Positions 17,866 to 26,685 of a stretch of DNA of 64,000 nucleotides are shown here, in pieces. The notes beneath the pieces are model-generated. The model was not told the origin of the DNA. It saw only the letters and a program-made list of their open reading frames with translations, and made no database searches. Positions within the stretch are counted from its first letter, which is position 1. The number at the start of each line of letters is the position of its first letter. This DNA is from EB88 sp964249695 (lineage in GTDB: Bacteria > Acidobacteriota > Terriglobia > Terriglobales > Acidobacteriaceae). The stretch lies in NCBI GenBank assembly GCA_964249695.1, contig CAXUDF010000001.1, positions 1 through 64,000 on the forward strand, written 5' to 3'. The translations under genes were made by a program, and so were the position numbers.

Positions 17866-20800
17866 TTAGAACTGAATACGGCCGGTGAGTTGCAGCTTCC
17901 GTGGCCCGTCGATGTCGCCGCCAGGTACGCCGAAGTTGAGGTCGCCGGGGTTCGTGTCGGGGTTAGCGAAGATGTGCCGGTTAAAGGCATTGAGCATCTC
18001 GAGCTTCAGGAACAGAGTCGTCCTTTCGGTGAGGGGCGTCTTTTTCAGAAAGCTGAAATCCTCGTTGATGTACCGGTAATTACGGATCTCACCCGTAACG
18101 CGCGGGACGTTGCCGAAGAGGAAACCTCCGTTGCTGCAAGTATCGCCGCAATTAGCCGCCTGGACCGTCCTGAGCCCGCGAACATCGGCGGTGTTCTGAT
18201 CCAGAAAAGCCGGCGAGGTTTGCAGGGCAGCATAACCGGCATTATCGGACTGTCCTGTAGCGCGGCTGAAGGGAACCGCAAGGCCGTTGAACTCTGAGTC
18301 GACATTGGGATCGGGACCCAAGGGCGGGCTGGAGGGTTTCTGACCGGCGGGTGCATAGCCAAGCCTCAACTCGCGGAAGGGGTCGATATGACCCCGGCGC
18401 GCGTTGCTAGCCAAGCTTGCGGTCGGAATGCGGGTGAACTCGATAAAGTTATCCCATCCGGGGATGCCGGTGGCGCCGCCGAAGGAGATAGGTTGGCCGG
18501 ACTGGTAGCGTTGCACGCCGCCGATCTCAAAGCCGCTGATGAGGGAGCGCACAACGGCATTGTGCACGTTCAGAAATGCTTTGTCTTTACCGAAGGGCAA
18601 CTCGTAGAGGTAGCTCACGACAAAGGTGTTCGGGATGTCCTGAATGGAAAGCGATTTGGTGCTCTTGGGATCGAAGGGGTTTTGTACCTGATTGACGCCC
18701 GCGTTGGTTCCCGGCAAGGACGAATCGGCGTTGGTGATGTCCTTTGACCATGTGTAGGAGGCTTGGAGGTTCAGGCCGGCGCGGAAGCGCCGTTCCAGGC
18801 TGGAGATCAGGGCCTCGTAGGAGGAGTGGCCCACGTTCTGCAGGCAGCAGTCCGTGGCGATGTAAGCATACTGCGGGAAAGGCCGCAGAGCCTGCTGCAC
18901 GTTGCCATTGAAACCAGTGTATGGCGTTGTGACACCGTTGGAGGCCAGGTTGTAATCGACGAGTGCATCTCCGCGGCTGAAGTTCGATGGTTGGATATTA
19001 TTGATATTTTGAAGGCTCGAGCGCAGATGCGACCCTGACGAGCCAATGTAGCCAAGCGTGAAGATTAAGTCCTTTGCGATCTCCTGCTGTACCTGCAGGT
19101 TCCACTGGTTGATCTGAGGCGGACGGCCCTGGCCTGCACTGATGTAGCTGCCAGCCACAGCCTCGGGAGCGTTGGCATTGCCGTTATCGAAATAGGCGGG
19201 ATTAAGGTTGGTTCCGGCGTTGATGGGGGAGACGCCGCCATCAACGGAGAACGCCGGATCGAAGCCGTTGGAGAGCTGTTGCGTCTGCACGCTGTAGCCG
19301 GCGATCGTGCTGCCGCCGAAGTCGGAATACAGCAACGGACCGTACAGCGTAGAAAAGCCGCCGCGAACCACAAACGTATTGTTGCGGGAGGCCGGTGAGT
19401 AGGCGAAGCCCACACGGGGAGCGACGTCTTTGAACCAGGTGTCCGCCCAGCGTGTGTTGCAGTTCGGTTGGCAGGTTGTCCCGAAGACCATGGCGCCGGG
19501 CAGGCCATTCTTCGGATCAATGGCGGTCGTGCTGAAGTTAGAGGTGTTGTTCTGCGCTTCGCGGCGCGGCTGGTCGATGTCGTACCGGATGCCGAGATTG
19601 AGCACAAGGCTATTGGAGACCTTGAAGTCATCCTGGGCGAAGCCGGCCCAGTAATTCGAAATCCAGCGCGGTTGGTGTGCAGGCACGGTGGAAGCGGCGT
19701 AATCGCCCTCCCCGAGCAGCATGCTGGCAAAGCCGTTGCCGGTGCCATTTTGAAAGACGCCGGTCTGCGTGGCCTTGGTTTCGCTTCCCTCGAAGTTCAA
19801 CTGACCGTTGATCTGGCCTAGCGCCAGCGAGGAGTACTGCTGGTAGCGATAGTCAAAGCCAAACTTGAAGCTGTTGCGGCCCCGTTGCCAGCTGACGTTG
19901 TCGTCGACCCGAATTCCATTATCCACGTTATCGCCGAGTTGATTGCGGCTAAGCGGTGAATACCCTCCCACGTTGACGTTGGGGAAGCAGCACTGAAACG
20001 GCAAGCCCAACTGGGTGGAGTAGTTGACGTTCGCCAAAGCTTCGATTGAACCATTGATGGAGTTGGAACGATTGAAGCCAAGGTTGACGTGGTTAAGGAT
20101 GTTGGGCGTGAGAATGTGGTCCCAGCCAGCGCGTGCGAAATGCGTGATGAAGTCCTGAGTCTGGGTGTTGTAGTCCACTGGCGAGGGGAAGGATAGGTTT
20201 TGCGGACTGTCGCGCGTGTTCTCGCGGGCGCTGTACGACCCGAAGAGCTTGTCCTTGGTGCCGATCGATTGATCTACGCGGATGGAGTAGGTCGTGTTGG
20301 TAAGGGGAGAGGAGGTGGTAAGCGTGTAGTTGTTGACGAGCGCGCCCGAGGTGGGCGTGGGGTAAAAGGCCGCAATCTTCTGCCCTGTCGGGCTGAAGCG
20401 GGTCGCCGGAATTTGATTGCCAGGAAAAGCGGTACGGCAGCGGATGGCACCGGTGGTCGTTTGCACAGTCCTTGTCGTGGCGGGGTCGAAGATTTGACCA
20501 TTCAGAATCGGTGTACCGTCGCATGGATTAATTTGGCCGCTTGCGCCGTTAATCAGCTGATCGGAGAAATCGCCGGTGCGTTCCGCTAGCGTAGGCACGG
20601 TGCTGGTGAAGGGGCCACCCAGCGTGAGTCGGTACTGCTCCCATGAGAAGAAAGCGAAGGTGCGGTCTTTCGCGTTGTACAGGTGGGGAATGCTGGCGGG
20701 ACCGCCGACGTTGATGCCGAAGTCATACTGCTTGTCCGGAGGCCGATTGAAGTTCGAGGCACGCGGGTCGCCTACTGATTGGTAAAAGGCCTTTTGACCG

Positions 20801-21639
20801 TTGTTGAAGTAGTCGTTGGCGTCAAGGTATTCGTTGCGGAAAATGCCGAACAGGCTGCCGTGATAAGCGTTGGTGCCGGATTTGGTGACGAAGTTTTCCA
20901 GACCGCCGGTGGTGCGGCCGAACTCGGCGGCAGGGGTGGAGGTGGTCACCTTGAACTCAGAGATAGCTTCCACGGACGGCGCTTCTTCGTCGAAGGAAGA
21001 ACCGTTTTCGGAGCGGGTCTGCGAGGCGCCGTCGAGGAGAACCTCGTTGCCGAAGTTCTGGCCGCCGCCGATCTTGGAAAGGAAGACGCCGTTGGCATTG
21101 TTGCCGGTGCCCGGGCCGGCCGTGCCAGGTATCAAAAACACAAAGGACTCGGGGGAGCGCAGGTTGCCGACACCATTTGCAAGTGAAAGCGGCAGCTCGA
21201 TGATCTGCTGGTTCGTCACCGTACCGCCGACGTCGGAGGAATCAGCTTCCACGGTGGGTGCGGTCGCGTCGACCGTGATGGTTTCATTCGCGCCGCCGGC
21301 CGTGAGCTTCACATCGAAACTGCTGGTGGTTTCGACACGGACCTCGACGCCACTGGCGACCTCCTGCCGGAAGCCTGGGGCGTTCACCGTAATGGTGTAA
21401 CGGCCCAGCTCGATGGAGGGAAAGCGGTAGGCGCCGGAACTGGTAGAGGTGGCGTCATAGACCGAGCCGGTCGACTCGCTTTTGGCGGTAATGTGGGCGT
21501 TGGGGACGGCGGCGCCGGTGGCGTCCAGGACGTTGCCGGCGATCTGGCCCTGATTGGTTTGGGCACGGGCGAAGGTCGCCATCAAGAGCAGGGCGACGAG
21601 CGCGACGAGGTGCCGGCCATGATAAAGAATGCGTTGCAT
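17866..21639 (-). CDS. Oar-like TonB-dependent receptor
   Basis: This is a 1257-residue outer-membrane protein of the Oar-like group, frequent in acidobacteria. A signal peptide (VALVALLLMATFARA) is followed by a carboxypeptidase-regulatory-like/CNA-B domain at about 28-110 (GQIAGNVLDATGAAVPNAHI, SGAYRFPSIELGRYTITV), a plug domain (about 120-250, IIELPLSLANGVGNL, LLDGASQTRSENGS), and a long beta-barrel ending in an aromatic terminus, LQLTGRIQF. The likely role is uptake of oligosaccharides or other large substrates. GGAGG lies upstream of the ATG at 21639. A LacI-type operator is 129 bases upstream and is shared with the GH51 gene, which implies arabino-oligosaccharide uptake as an inference. 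Confidence 0.9.
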   Translation of the reverse strand: MQRILYHGRHLVALVALLLMATFARAQTNQGQIAGNVLDATGAAVPNAHITAKSESTGSVYDATSTSSGAYRFPSIELGRYTITVNAPGFRQEVASGVEVRVETTSSFDVKLTAGGANETITVDATAPTVEADSSDVGGTVTNQQIIELPLSLANGVGNLRSPESFVFLIPGTAGPGTGNNANGVFLSKIGGGQNFGNEVLLDGASQTRSENGSSFDEEAPSVEAISEFKVTTSTPAAEFGRTTGGLENFVTKSGTNAYHGSLFGIFRNEYLDANDYFNNGQKAFYQSVGDPRASNFNRPPDKQYDFGINVGGPASIPHLYNAKDRTFAFFSWEQYRLTLGGPFTSTVPTLAERTGDFSDQLINGASGQINPCDGTPILNGQIFDPATTRTVQTTTGAIRCRTAFPGNQIPATRFSPTGQKIAAFYPTPTSGALVNNYTLTTSSPLTNTTYSIRVDQSIGTKDKLFGSYSARENTRDSPQNLSFPSPVDYNTQTQDFITHFARAGWDHILTPNILNHVNLGFNRSNSINGSIEALANVNYSTQLGLPFQCCFPNVNVGGYSPLSRNQLGDNVDNGIRVDDNVSWQRGRNSFKFGFDYRYQQYSSLALGQINGQLNFEGSETKATQTGVFQNGTGNGFASMLLGEGDYAASTVPAHQPRWISNYWAGFAQDDFKVSNSLVLNLGIRYDIDQPRREAQNNTSNFSTTAIDPKNGLPGAMVFGTTCQPNCNTRWADTWFKDVAPRVGFAYSPASRNNTFVVRGGFSTLYGPLLYSDFGGSTIAGYSVQTQQLSNGFDPAFSVDGGVSPINAGTNLNPAYFDNGNANAPEAVAGSYISAGQGRPPQINQWNLQVQQEIAKDLIFTLGYIGSSGSHLRSSLQNINNIQPSNFSRGDALVDYNLASNGVTTPYTGFNGNVQQALRPFPQYAYIATDCCLQNVGHSSYEALISSLERRFRAGLNLQASYTWSKDITNADSSLPGTNAGVNQVQNPFDPKSTKSLSIQDIPNTFVVSYLYELPFGKDKAFLNVHNAVVRSLISGFEIGGVQRYQSGQPISFGGATGIPGWDNFIEFTRIPTASLASNARRGHIDPFRELRLGYAPAGQKPSSPPLGPDPNVDSEFNGLAVPFSRATGQSDNAGYAALQTSPAFLDQNTADVRGLRTVQAANCGDTCSNGGFLFGNVPRVTGEIRNYRYINEDFSFLKKTPLTERTTLFLKLEMLNAFNRHIFANPDTNPGDLNFGVPGGDIDGPRKLQLTGRIQF

Positions 21640-21767
21640 ACCGTTTTCTTCCTCCAAAGGGTACTGCTCAAGGTACTGCTGGCTGCCCGCACCGGCTGCA
21701 TTGGCCGGTGTGGGCGTTTTGCCGTCGAGCTCGCCGGGCTTCACCTGGGAACTCGGGGTTCTTCTTA

Positions 21768-21781
21768 TGTAAGCGCTTGCA
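21768..21781. promoter_or_regulatory. LacI-family operator, receptor gene
   Basis: TGTAAGCGCTTGCA is a near-perfect 14-bp palindrome with the central CG and AAGCGCTT core typical of LacI/GalR-family operators. It is 129 bases upstream of the Oar-like receptor start, within a 304-bp non-coding gap (21640-21943). The same 14 bases occur upstream of the GH51 gene at 24053. No LacI-family regulator gene is in the window. Confidence 0.75.
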
Positions 21782-21904
21782 GCGAGAGAAAGGTAGAAGA
21801 ATGGGATAGCTGCTGTCAATCAAAATGATGAGACAGGGGTTTGCGAATCAGGGTCGTGCCGCCCAATGGGCCCGGAAAACAGGAGGCTTGCCGATCGATG
21901 CGGC

Positions 21905-21938
21905 GTCGCGGCAAGCGACGGCCGGCGTGAAGCCGGCC
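21905..21938 (-). terminator. tandem GC hairpins after the GH51 gene
   Basis: Just downstream of the GH51 stop codon, GGCCGGC-N5-GCCGGCC (21920-21938) and GTCGC-N5-GCGAC (21905-21919) form two adjacent stems. There is no T-run, so this would be a Rho-independent site only in a loose sense. Transcript 3'-end protection is another possibility. Confidence 0.4.
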
Positions 21939-21943
21939 CAGCC

Positions 21944-24025
21944 TTAGCGCGCCAGCGGCACCTCCAGAACGGTGACGCTGCCGCTCGGAAAGGTGTACGC
22001 GAGTGTCTTGCCATGCAGCTTCGCTGCGCTATGCGCCGGCACGATCCGCTCCGGGTCGGTTTCATCATTTTCTTCGAGGATGTTGTCTCCCGTAATCGAC
22101 GCGCTACGGGCCTCAGCGGACGTGGCGACCGGCAACCCGCCGAGATCGATCTCTGCGTGTTGCGGGCGCGTCAGGTGCCGGTTCACGCACGTCAGCACAA
22201 GCGTCTTGCGGTCTTCGGGTTCGCTGGCGACGCAGTCCAGATAGGGCACACCCTGGATCTCCGGCAGGCGGGTAATCCCCCGGGCGATGGAGTACGTCGG
22301 CCCGTCGGAGGTGACCTCCAGCAGCAGGTGCGGATGCGTGCGGCTGTATTCGCGCAACACCCAATAGGCGGGTGCGCCATAGACCTGCGCATGCTTCTTC
22401 CAGATGCCCCCAAACTCCAAGATGCCGGTCATGTCGGAGATCGCGACCGCGTCGCTGTTCCGCATCGCCATGTTCAGGAAGCCGCCGGCGAAGAGCGCGC
22501 CGCCAAGGTTGGTGAAGTGCGGCCCATTGTGCCCGGGCGAAACCATCAGCCACTCCGTGAAGGCGACGCGGACCGCGGGTTGGCCTGCCGCGGCGGCCTG
22601 CTGCTCGATGGCATGCATGCGCTCCGCGAGCCCCCACGGGAGCGCCAGCGCGGCCATGGTCCTGAAATCGTTCGAGGCATTCGCCAGTTGCACATGGTCT
22701 TCCACCACGAAATGCGTGGACAGAAAATCAAAGGTGCCGGATGGGTTGGAAAGCTGTTGCGCATTCCAGTCGTGGAAGGAGTCTTCGTCGCCGCCGGTGG
22801 CAATCAGCCGCGCCTTTGGATCGACGGTACGAATCGCCTGGCTGTTCGCCTTGGTCACCTCCGCGATGCGCTCGCGGAACGGATAGCCGATCTGGAAGTC
22901 GCCCCAAAGCTCGTTGCCCATCTCCCATAACAAGCCGCCCTGGCGGTTACTCCAGTGAGCATCCACGTAGCGGACCCAGTCGGCGGCTTCTGCCGGCGTG
23001 CCGGTGCCGAGATTGAGGGCGATCTGCGGTTCGGTGTGTATGAGCTCGCAAAAACGCAAAAATTCGTCGGTGCCGAAGGTGTTGTACTCAGGGATGCCCC
23101 ACGATGGGTTGATCATCGAAACCCGCTTGTCCAGGGGCCCGATGCCGTCGCGCCAATGGTAGGCGGAGGTGAAGTTGCCCCCAAAGCGCACCACCGGGCT
23201 TCCCAGCTCCCGCGCCATGGCGAGCACGTCAGGGTCCATGCCGTCGACCGCATCCGCAGGGTTCAACGTGACGTTGTCCACCTCGGCGCGGGCATCGTTT
23301 TCGAGCGAGATCACCAGGTCCGCCGGCTCCAGCCGGGCAACCGCGCCGGCGGCGAGGGTGAGGGTGAATGGGTACGTTGTCCACGTTTCGGCCGTGGCCT
23401 GCACGGCCGTGTGCGCGAGCACCTGCTCCGGATGCGCATGCCGCCGCAGGGAGATGCTGATCTCCCCGGGCCCGCGAACGTGCTTCAGCATCAGGCTGCC
23501 CCGGTACGTGAGTTCCCGTTGCACGGGCAGGTCGACCTCCTGCAAAATGCCGACTTCCTTGTGCGGCAGAGACATCACGAGTAAGGACTGATTGGAATTG
23601 CCGGCGTCTCCACGAACGACGAGGTAGCGATTGCCTTGGCTGCCGTCAAGCGGCTGCCAGGGCAGTGGCAGGCCGAGATCGGAAGCGCGATGCAGCTCAG
23701 GGTGCGTATGCAGCATGTCGCTCACGTGGTTGGCTGACCACAACCCATCTTCAAACGAAGGATTTTCGACGATCTGCGCCCAAAGCCCGCCGTAGGTGGA
23801 ATGGCCGATCGGCTCAAGAAAGCTGCCGAAGAGCGTTTTGGGAATGACCTGCGGCGTGGCCGGTACGGTGACGCGAAGATGGGCGGTGGCCGCGGGGCCG
23901 GAGGGCGATTCCGTGAGCTGGGCTGCCGCGGACGGCAGCATCGGGCTGGCCAGTGCGAGCAGAACGACGCCCGTGTGGAGGGCAGACGACATTGGGCGCA
24001 CGCGGCATCCTGGGAGCGAGGGCAT
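21944..24025 (-). CDS. GH51 alpha-L-arabinofuranosidase
   Basis: This 693-residue secreted hydrolase is predicted to release arabinofuranose from arabinan or arabinoxylan. A signal peptide covers about residues 1-36 (VVLLALASPMLPSAAA). A CBM-like insert (about 110-250) precedes a TIM barrel containing RFGGNFTSAYHW, the acid/base E372 in GNELWG and the nucleophile E491 in FTEWLM, both family-51 hallmarks. A C-terminal beta domain follows. AGGAG is nine bases before the ATG at 24025. A LacI-type operator sits 28 bases upstream, where binding would block transcription. Its partner operator is in front of the Oar-like receptor. Confidence 0.92.
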   Translation of the reverse strand: MPSLPGCRVRPMSSALHTGVVLLALASPMLPSAAAQLTESPSGPAATAHLRVTVPATPQVIPKTLFGSFLEPIGHSTYGGLWAQIVENPSFEDGLWSANHVSDMLHTHPELHRASDLGLPLPWQPLDGSQGNRYLVVRGDAGNSNQSLLVMSLPHKEVGILQEVDLPVQRELTYRGSLMLKHVRGPGEISISLRRHAHPEQVLAHTAVQATAETWTTYPFTLTLAAGAVARLEPADLVISLENDARAEVDNVTLNPADAVDGMDPDVLAMARELGSPVVRFGGNFTSAYHWRDGIGPLDKRVSMINPSWGIPEYNTFGTDEFLRFCELIHTEPQIALNLGTGTPAEAADWVRYVDAHWSNRQGGLLWEMGNELWGDFQIGYPFRERIAEVTKANSQAIRTVDPKARLIATGGDEDSFHDWNAQQLSNPSGTFDFLSTHFVVEDHVQLANASNDFRTMAALALPWGLAERMHAIEQQAAAAGQPAVRVAFTEWLMVSPGHNGPHFTNLGGALFAGGFLNMAMRNSDAVAISDMTGILEFGGIWKKHAQVYGAPAYWVLREYSRTHPHLLLEVTSDGPTYSIARGITRLPEIQGVPYLDCVASEPEDRKTLVLTCVNRHLTRPQHAEIDLGGLPVATSAEARSASITGDNILEENDETDPERIVPAHSAAKLHGKTLAYTFPSGSVTVLEVPLAR

Positions 24026-24052
24026 GAGGGGGTTCTCCTGAGGTCAGGAAAT

Positions 24053-24066
24053 TGTAAGCGCTTGCA
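24053..24066. promoter_or_regulatory. LacI-family operator, GH51 gene
   Basis: TGTAAGCGCTTGCA is identical in all 14 bases to the site at 21768-21781. It is 28 bases upstream of the GH51 start codon, and the gap to the TPR gene's stop is only 72 bases, so it most likely controls the GH51 gene alone. Confidence 0.78.
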
Positions 24067-24138
24067 CAGAGGGCCCGCTACTGCATCTCACTATTTAGGC
24101 TGCGTTTGTAAGGCGGTGCCGTTTCGTGAGTTGGCAGC

Positions 24139-25170
24139 CTATGGATCTCGCTGTACCGGCTGCCCCTTGCCCTGCTGCTTGGCGGCGAGATCGGTCGCGG
24201 TCTTCAGTTCCTGCGCCGCGGCGGTTCTGTCGCCGAGTCGCGCTTCCGTGAGCCCCAGGTAGTAGTGCGCGGGCTGGTAATCCGGCGAGGCACCCACGGC
24301 GCGGTGAAGGAAGTCCTGTGCATGCGAAAAGTCCTTCGCGCGAAACGCCAGAATGCCCATGCCGGTGAGTGCGCCGCCGTGGGCCGGCATGCGGCTGAGC
24401 GTCTTTTCGAACTGGGCGGCGGCTTCGGTGTCCCGGTGCGCATCGAGCGCCATTTGTCCAAGCTGATAGTACGACTCCGTTTGCACCGGCTTCAGTTCGA
24501 TCGAGCGGTGAAACTGCCCTGCGGCCTCGTCCGTGCGTTGTTGCATCTGGTAGAGGTGTCCGAGGCCGTAATGGGCCGTCGCGTCGTCCGGGCGTTGTTG
24601 CAAATACGTTTCCAGATGCGTTTCCGCGGCCGGGAACTGCCCCTGGTCCAGCTCCACATGCGCAAGGGCATACAGCGCCGTCAGGTCGTCCGGCTTCAAG
24701 GCAAGCGCGGTCCCGAGGGCTTCGGCGGCTTTGGCAAACCGGTGCAGGCTTTCGGCCTGGATGCCGAGATCGGTAAGCAAGGGCACATCTCGCGGCACTA
24801 CGCTGCAGGCGTGTTCCAGGGTCTGCAGCGCGGCCTCGCCGTTACCGGCATTGCGCTCTTGCAGCGCCAGGGCGATGGCGGCTTGCGCTTCGCCCTGTTC
24901 CGCGGCTGTTTTTTGGATTTGGGAAGCCGCGCCTTCGTTAAGCGCAGCTTCGAAGCCGTACATGGCCGCTTGGTACTGGTGCCGGTCAAGCGCCTCTGCC
25001 GCCCCCTGCAGCGCCGGACTCAAGGCAGCGGTGCTTTGACGATTTTCCTGCGCAGAGGCGCCGTTCAGTCCTCCAAACAAGGTAAGCAGCAACAAAGCGC
25101 AGGCGCGGGAGGGGCTTTGCCCGGTGCAGACGATGCGATGGCGCGGACGGCGCAAAGAGGAGGGGTGCAC
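24139..25170 (-). CDS. secreted TPR-repeat protein
   Basis: This is a 343-residue protein with a signal peptide (ALLLLTLFGGLNGASAQ) and about seven tetratricopeptide repeats from residue 50 on (for example LTALYALAHVELDQGQFPAA, TAHYGLGHLYQMQQRTDEAA, ESYYQLGQMALDAHRDTEAA). TPRs make protein-protein scaffolds; in acidobacteria such genes often accompany Oar-like receptors and glycoside hydrolases. It starts with GTG at 25170 and overlaps the preceding TPR gene by one base (TAGTG), with GGAGGAG just upstream, which indicates translational coupling. Confidence 0.85.
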   Translation of the reverse strand: MHPSSLRRPRHRIVCTGQSPSRACALLLLTLFGGLNGASAQENRQSTAALSPALQGAAEALDRHQYQAAMYGFEAALNEGAASQIQKTAAEQGEAQAAIALALQERNAGNGEAALQTLEHACSVVPRDVPLLTDLGIQAESLHRFAKAAEALGTALALKPDDLTALYALAHVELDQGQFPAAETHLETYLQQRPDDATAHYGLGHLYQMQQRTDEAAGQFHRSIELKPVQTESYYQLGQMALDAHRDTEAAAQFEKTLSRMPAHGGALTGMGILAFRAKDFSHAQDFLHRAVGASPDYQPAHYYLGLTEARLGDRTAAAQELKTATDLAAKQQGKGQPVQRDP

Positions 25171-26348
25171 TACTCCTCCGTCGTGACCGAGTGGGTGCCG
25201 TAGAGTGCGGCGCTGCGCTCAAATTCCGCCTTCGCTTCGGCGAGGAGGCCGAGGCTGCGATCGAGACGACCAAGCTGGAAGTGCAAGCGAGGGTTCTTGG
25301 GATCGAGCGCCACGGCCTGCGCCAGGGCTGCCTGGGCGAGCTTCGGTTGCTCCTGTCCGGTGTACGCGCGGGCGAGCTCCTCAAAACAACGGCTGCTGCC
25401 CGGGGCCAGTTCGGTGGCGCGCAGCAGCAGCGGGATTGCCTGCGCATATTCGCGATGGTTGTTCAGCAGCGCCGCATCATCGAGCAACGGCCGTTCGCTG
25501 GGTTTCGCCGCCGTGCTGTTGCTTTCTACCGCATTGGCATAGGCTTTCAGGGCGGCGTCGGGCTTGTTCTGCGCTTCCAGCGAGAGGCCGAGGTTATCCC
25601 AGGCTTTGGCGCTTTTCGGCTGGAGGCTGAGGTTCCGGCGAAAGGCGTTCACGGCTTCTTCGAAGTGCCCCTGATGCATCTGGGCACGGCCAAGGTCGTA
25701 CCATCCTTCGGCGTTTTGCGGGTCGGCAGCCACGGCGCGCGCGAGCCAGTGCAGGGCGTCGGGGTAGTCGTTCAGCAGCACATAGTCGAGCGCTACCAGC
25801 TTTAAATCGTTCGGCAACGGCGGGGTGATCGCCGCGGCTTGCGTGTAGATGCGCAGCGAGGCCGCGGGCTCGTTTTCGCGCTGCAACACAAAGCCAAGCA
25901 GGTACAGGGCCTCCGCTGAGCGCGGCTGCGTCTGTCGCCCCTCGGCCTGTCGCCCCTCTGTCTCTAACGAAGCGCGCAGCGCCGCTTCCGCGCCCGCCCA
26001 CGCGTTCAGGTTGACGAGGCACTTCGCTTGCATCAACCGCGCGCGGCCCGACGCGGCCGGGTCATGCCCAGTTGCCGCCTCCGCTATCTTTGCGAACATC
26101 TCTGCAGCTTCGCGGTAGTGCTTATCGTGAAAAGCCTGTTGTGCGGCAGCCGTTTCAGCGGCTTGGAGCACGGGTGCGTCAAGTGGGCGCTGCCCGGCGG
26201 CTATGCGCAGAGTGACAAAAAGAATCAGGCAGCAGCTTGGAAAGCGCGGGTGATGCCTCGCTCGCGTTCCAGGCTTTGCAGAGTTCTGCGAGCGATCCAT
26301 CCTGTGTCGCTGTCGTAAAAAGCCGTCGAGGGAAAGCGCGCTGAACAT
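25170..26348 (-). CDS. TPR-repeat protein, first gene of a coupled pair
   Basis: This 392-residue protein has a long basic N-terminus and a hydrophobic segment at about 38-52 (SCCLILFVTLRIAAG) that could be a signal anchor or signal peptide. Tetratricopeptide repeats fill about residues 65-385 (AEGWYDLGRAQMHQGHFEEA, KAWDNLGLSLEAQNKPDAAL, LHFQLGRLDRSLGLLAEAK). Residues about 130-142 contain a small duplication, EGRQAEGRQ. The stop overlaps the next TPR gene. The start could be at 26348 or the Met 16 residues later (26300). It probably acts with its partner as a periplasmic scaffold of the carbohydrate locus. Confidence 0.82.
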   Translation of the reverse strand: MFSALSLDGFLRQRHRMDRSQNSAKPGTRARHHPRFPSCCLILFVTLRIAAGQRPLDAPVLQAAETAAAQQAFHDKHYREAAEMFAKIAEAATGHDPAASGRARLMQAKCLVNLNAWAGAEAALRASLETEGRQAEGRQTQPRSAEALYLLGFVLQRENEPAASLRIYTQAAAITPPLPNDLKLVALDYVLLNDYPDALHWLARAVAADPQNAEGWYDLGRAQMHQGHFEEAVNAFRRNLSLQPKSAKAWDNLGLSLEAQNKPDAALKAYANAVESNSTAAKPSERPLLDDAALLNNHREYAQAIPLLLRATELAPGSSRCFEELARAYTGQEQPKLAQAALAQAVALDPKNPRLHFQLGRLDRSLGLLAEAKAEFERSAALYGTHSVTTEE

Positions 26349-26685
26349 GATGAATGCCTGAAACTCAGGATTTTATCGCTCAACACTGGCCTAAACAAAT
26401 CAGCGAAACAGGACCCATCACCGAACGGCGGTCGAGACCTCGACAGCCTCGCTTTCTAAGCTGGACTTCCGCTCGAAGCGTTGCGTCATGGTTTGCCGAC
26501 ATCCCCGATAGTTTGGCGAGGGAACGACGGTGGGACATGCATTTTTTTTACGGCTCCGGTAGACTCGGCACAACCGTTTTGTCGGGGTTGCGTCGCGCGT
26601 AGATCCCGCCAACGGAGCCCCTCGACGTGGGCCTGCGGGAACCCGCGCCGCCCTTTCCGCATCATGCCCGTGGAGCGCCCTGACC
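26349..26685. other. 337-bp divergent intergenic region
   Basis: This lies between the TPR pair (minus) and the FkbH-like gene (plus) and must carry both promoters. I see an octa-T run near 26540-26550 but no hexamer pair I would defend, no operator-like palindrome and no repeat copy. Confidence 0.4.
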
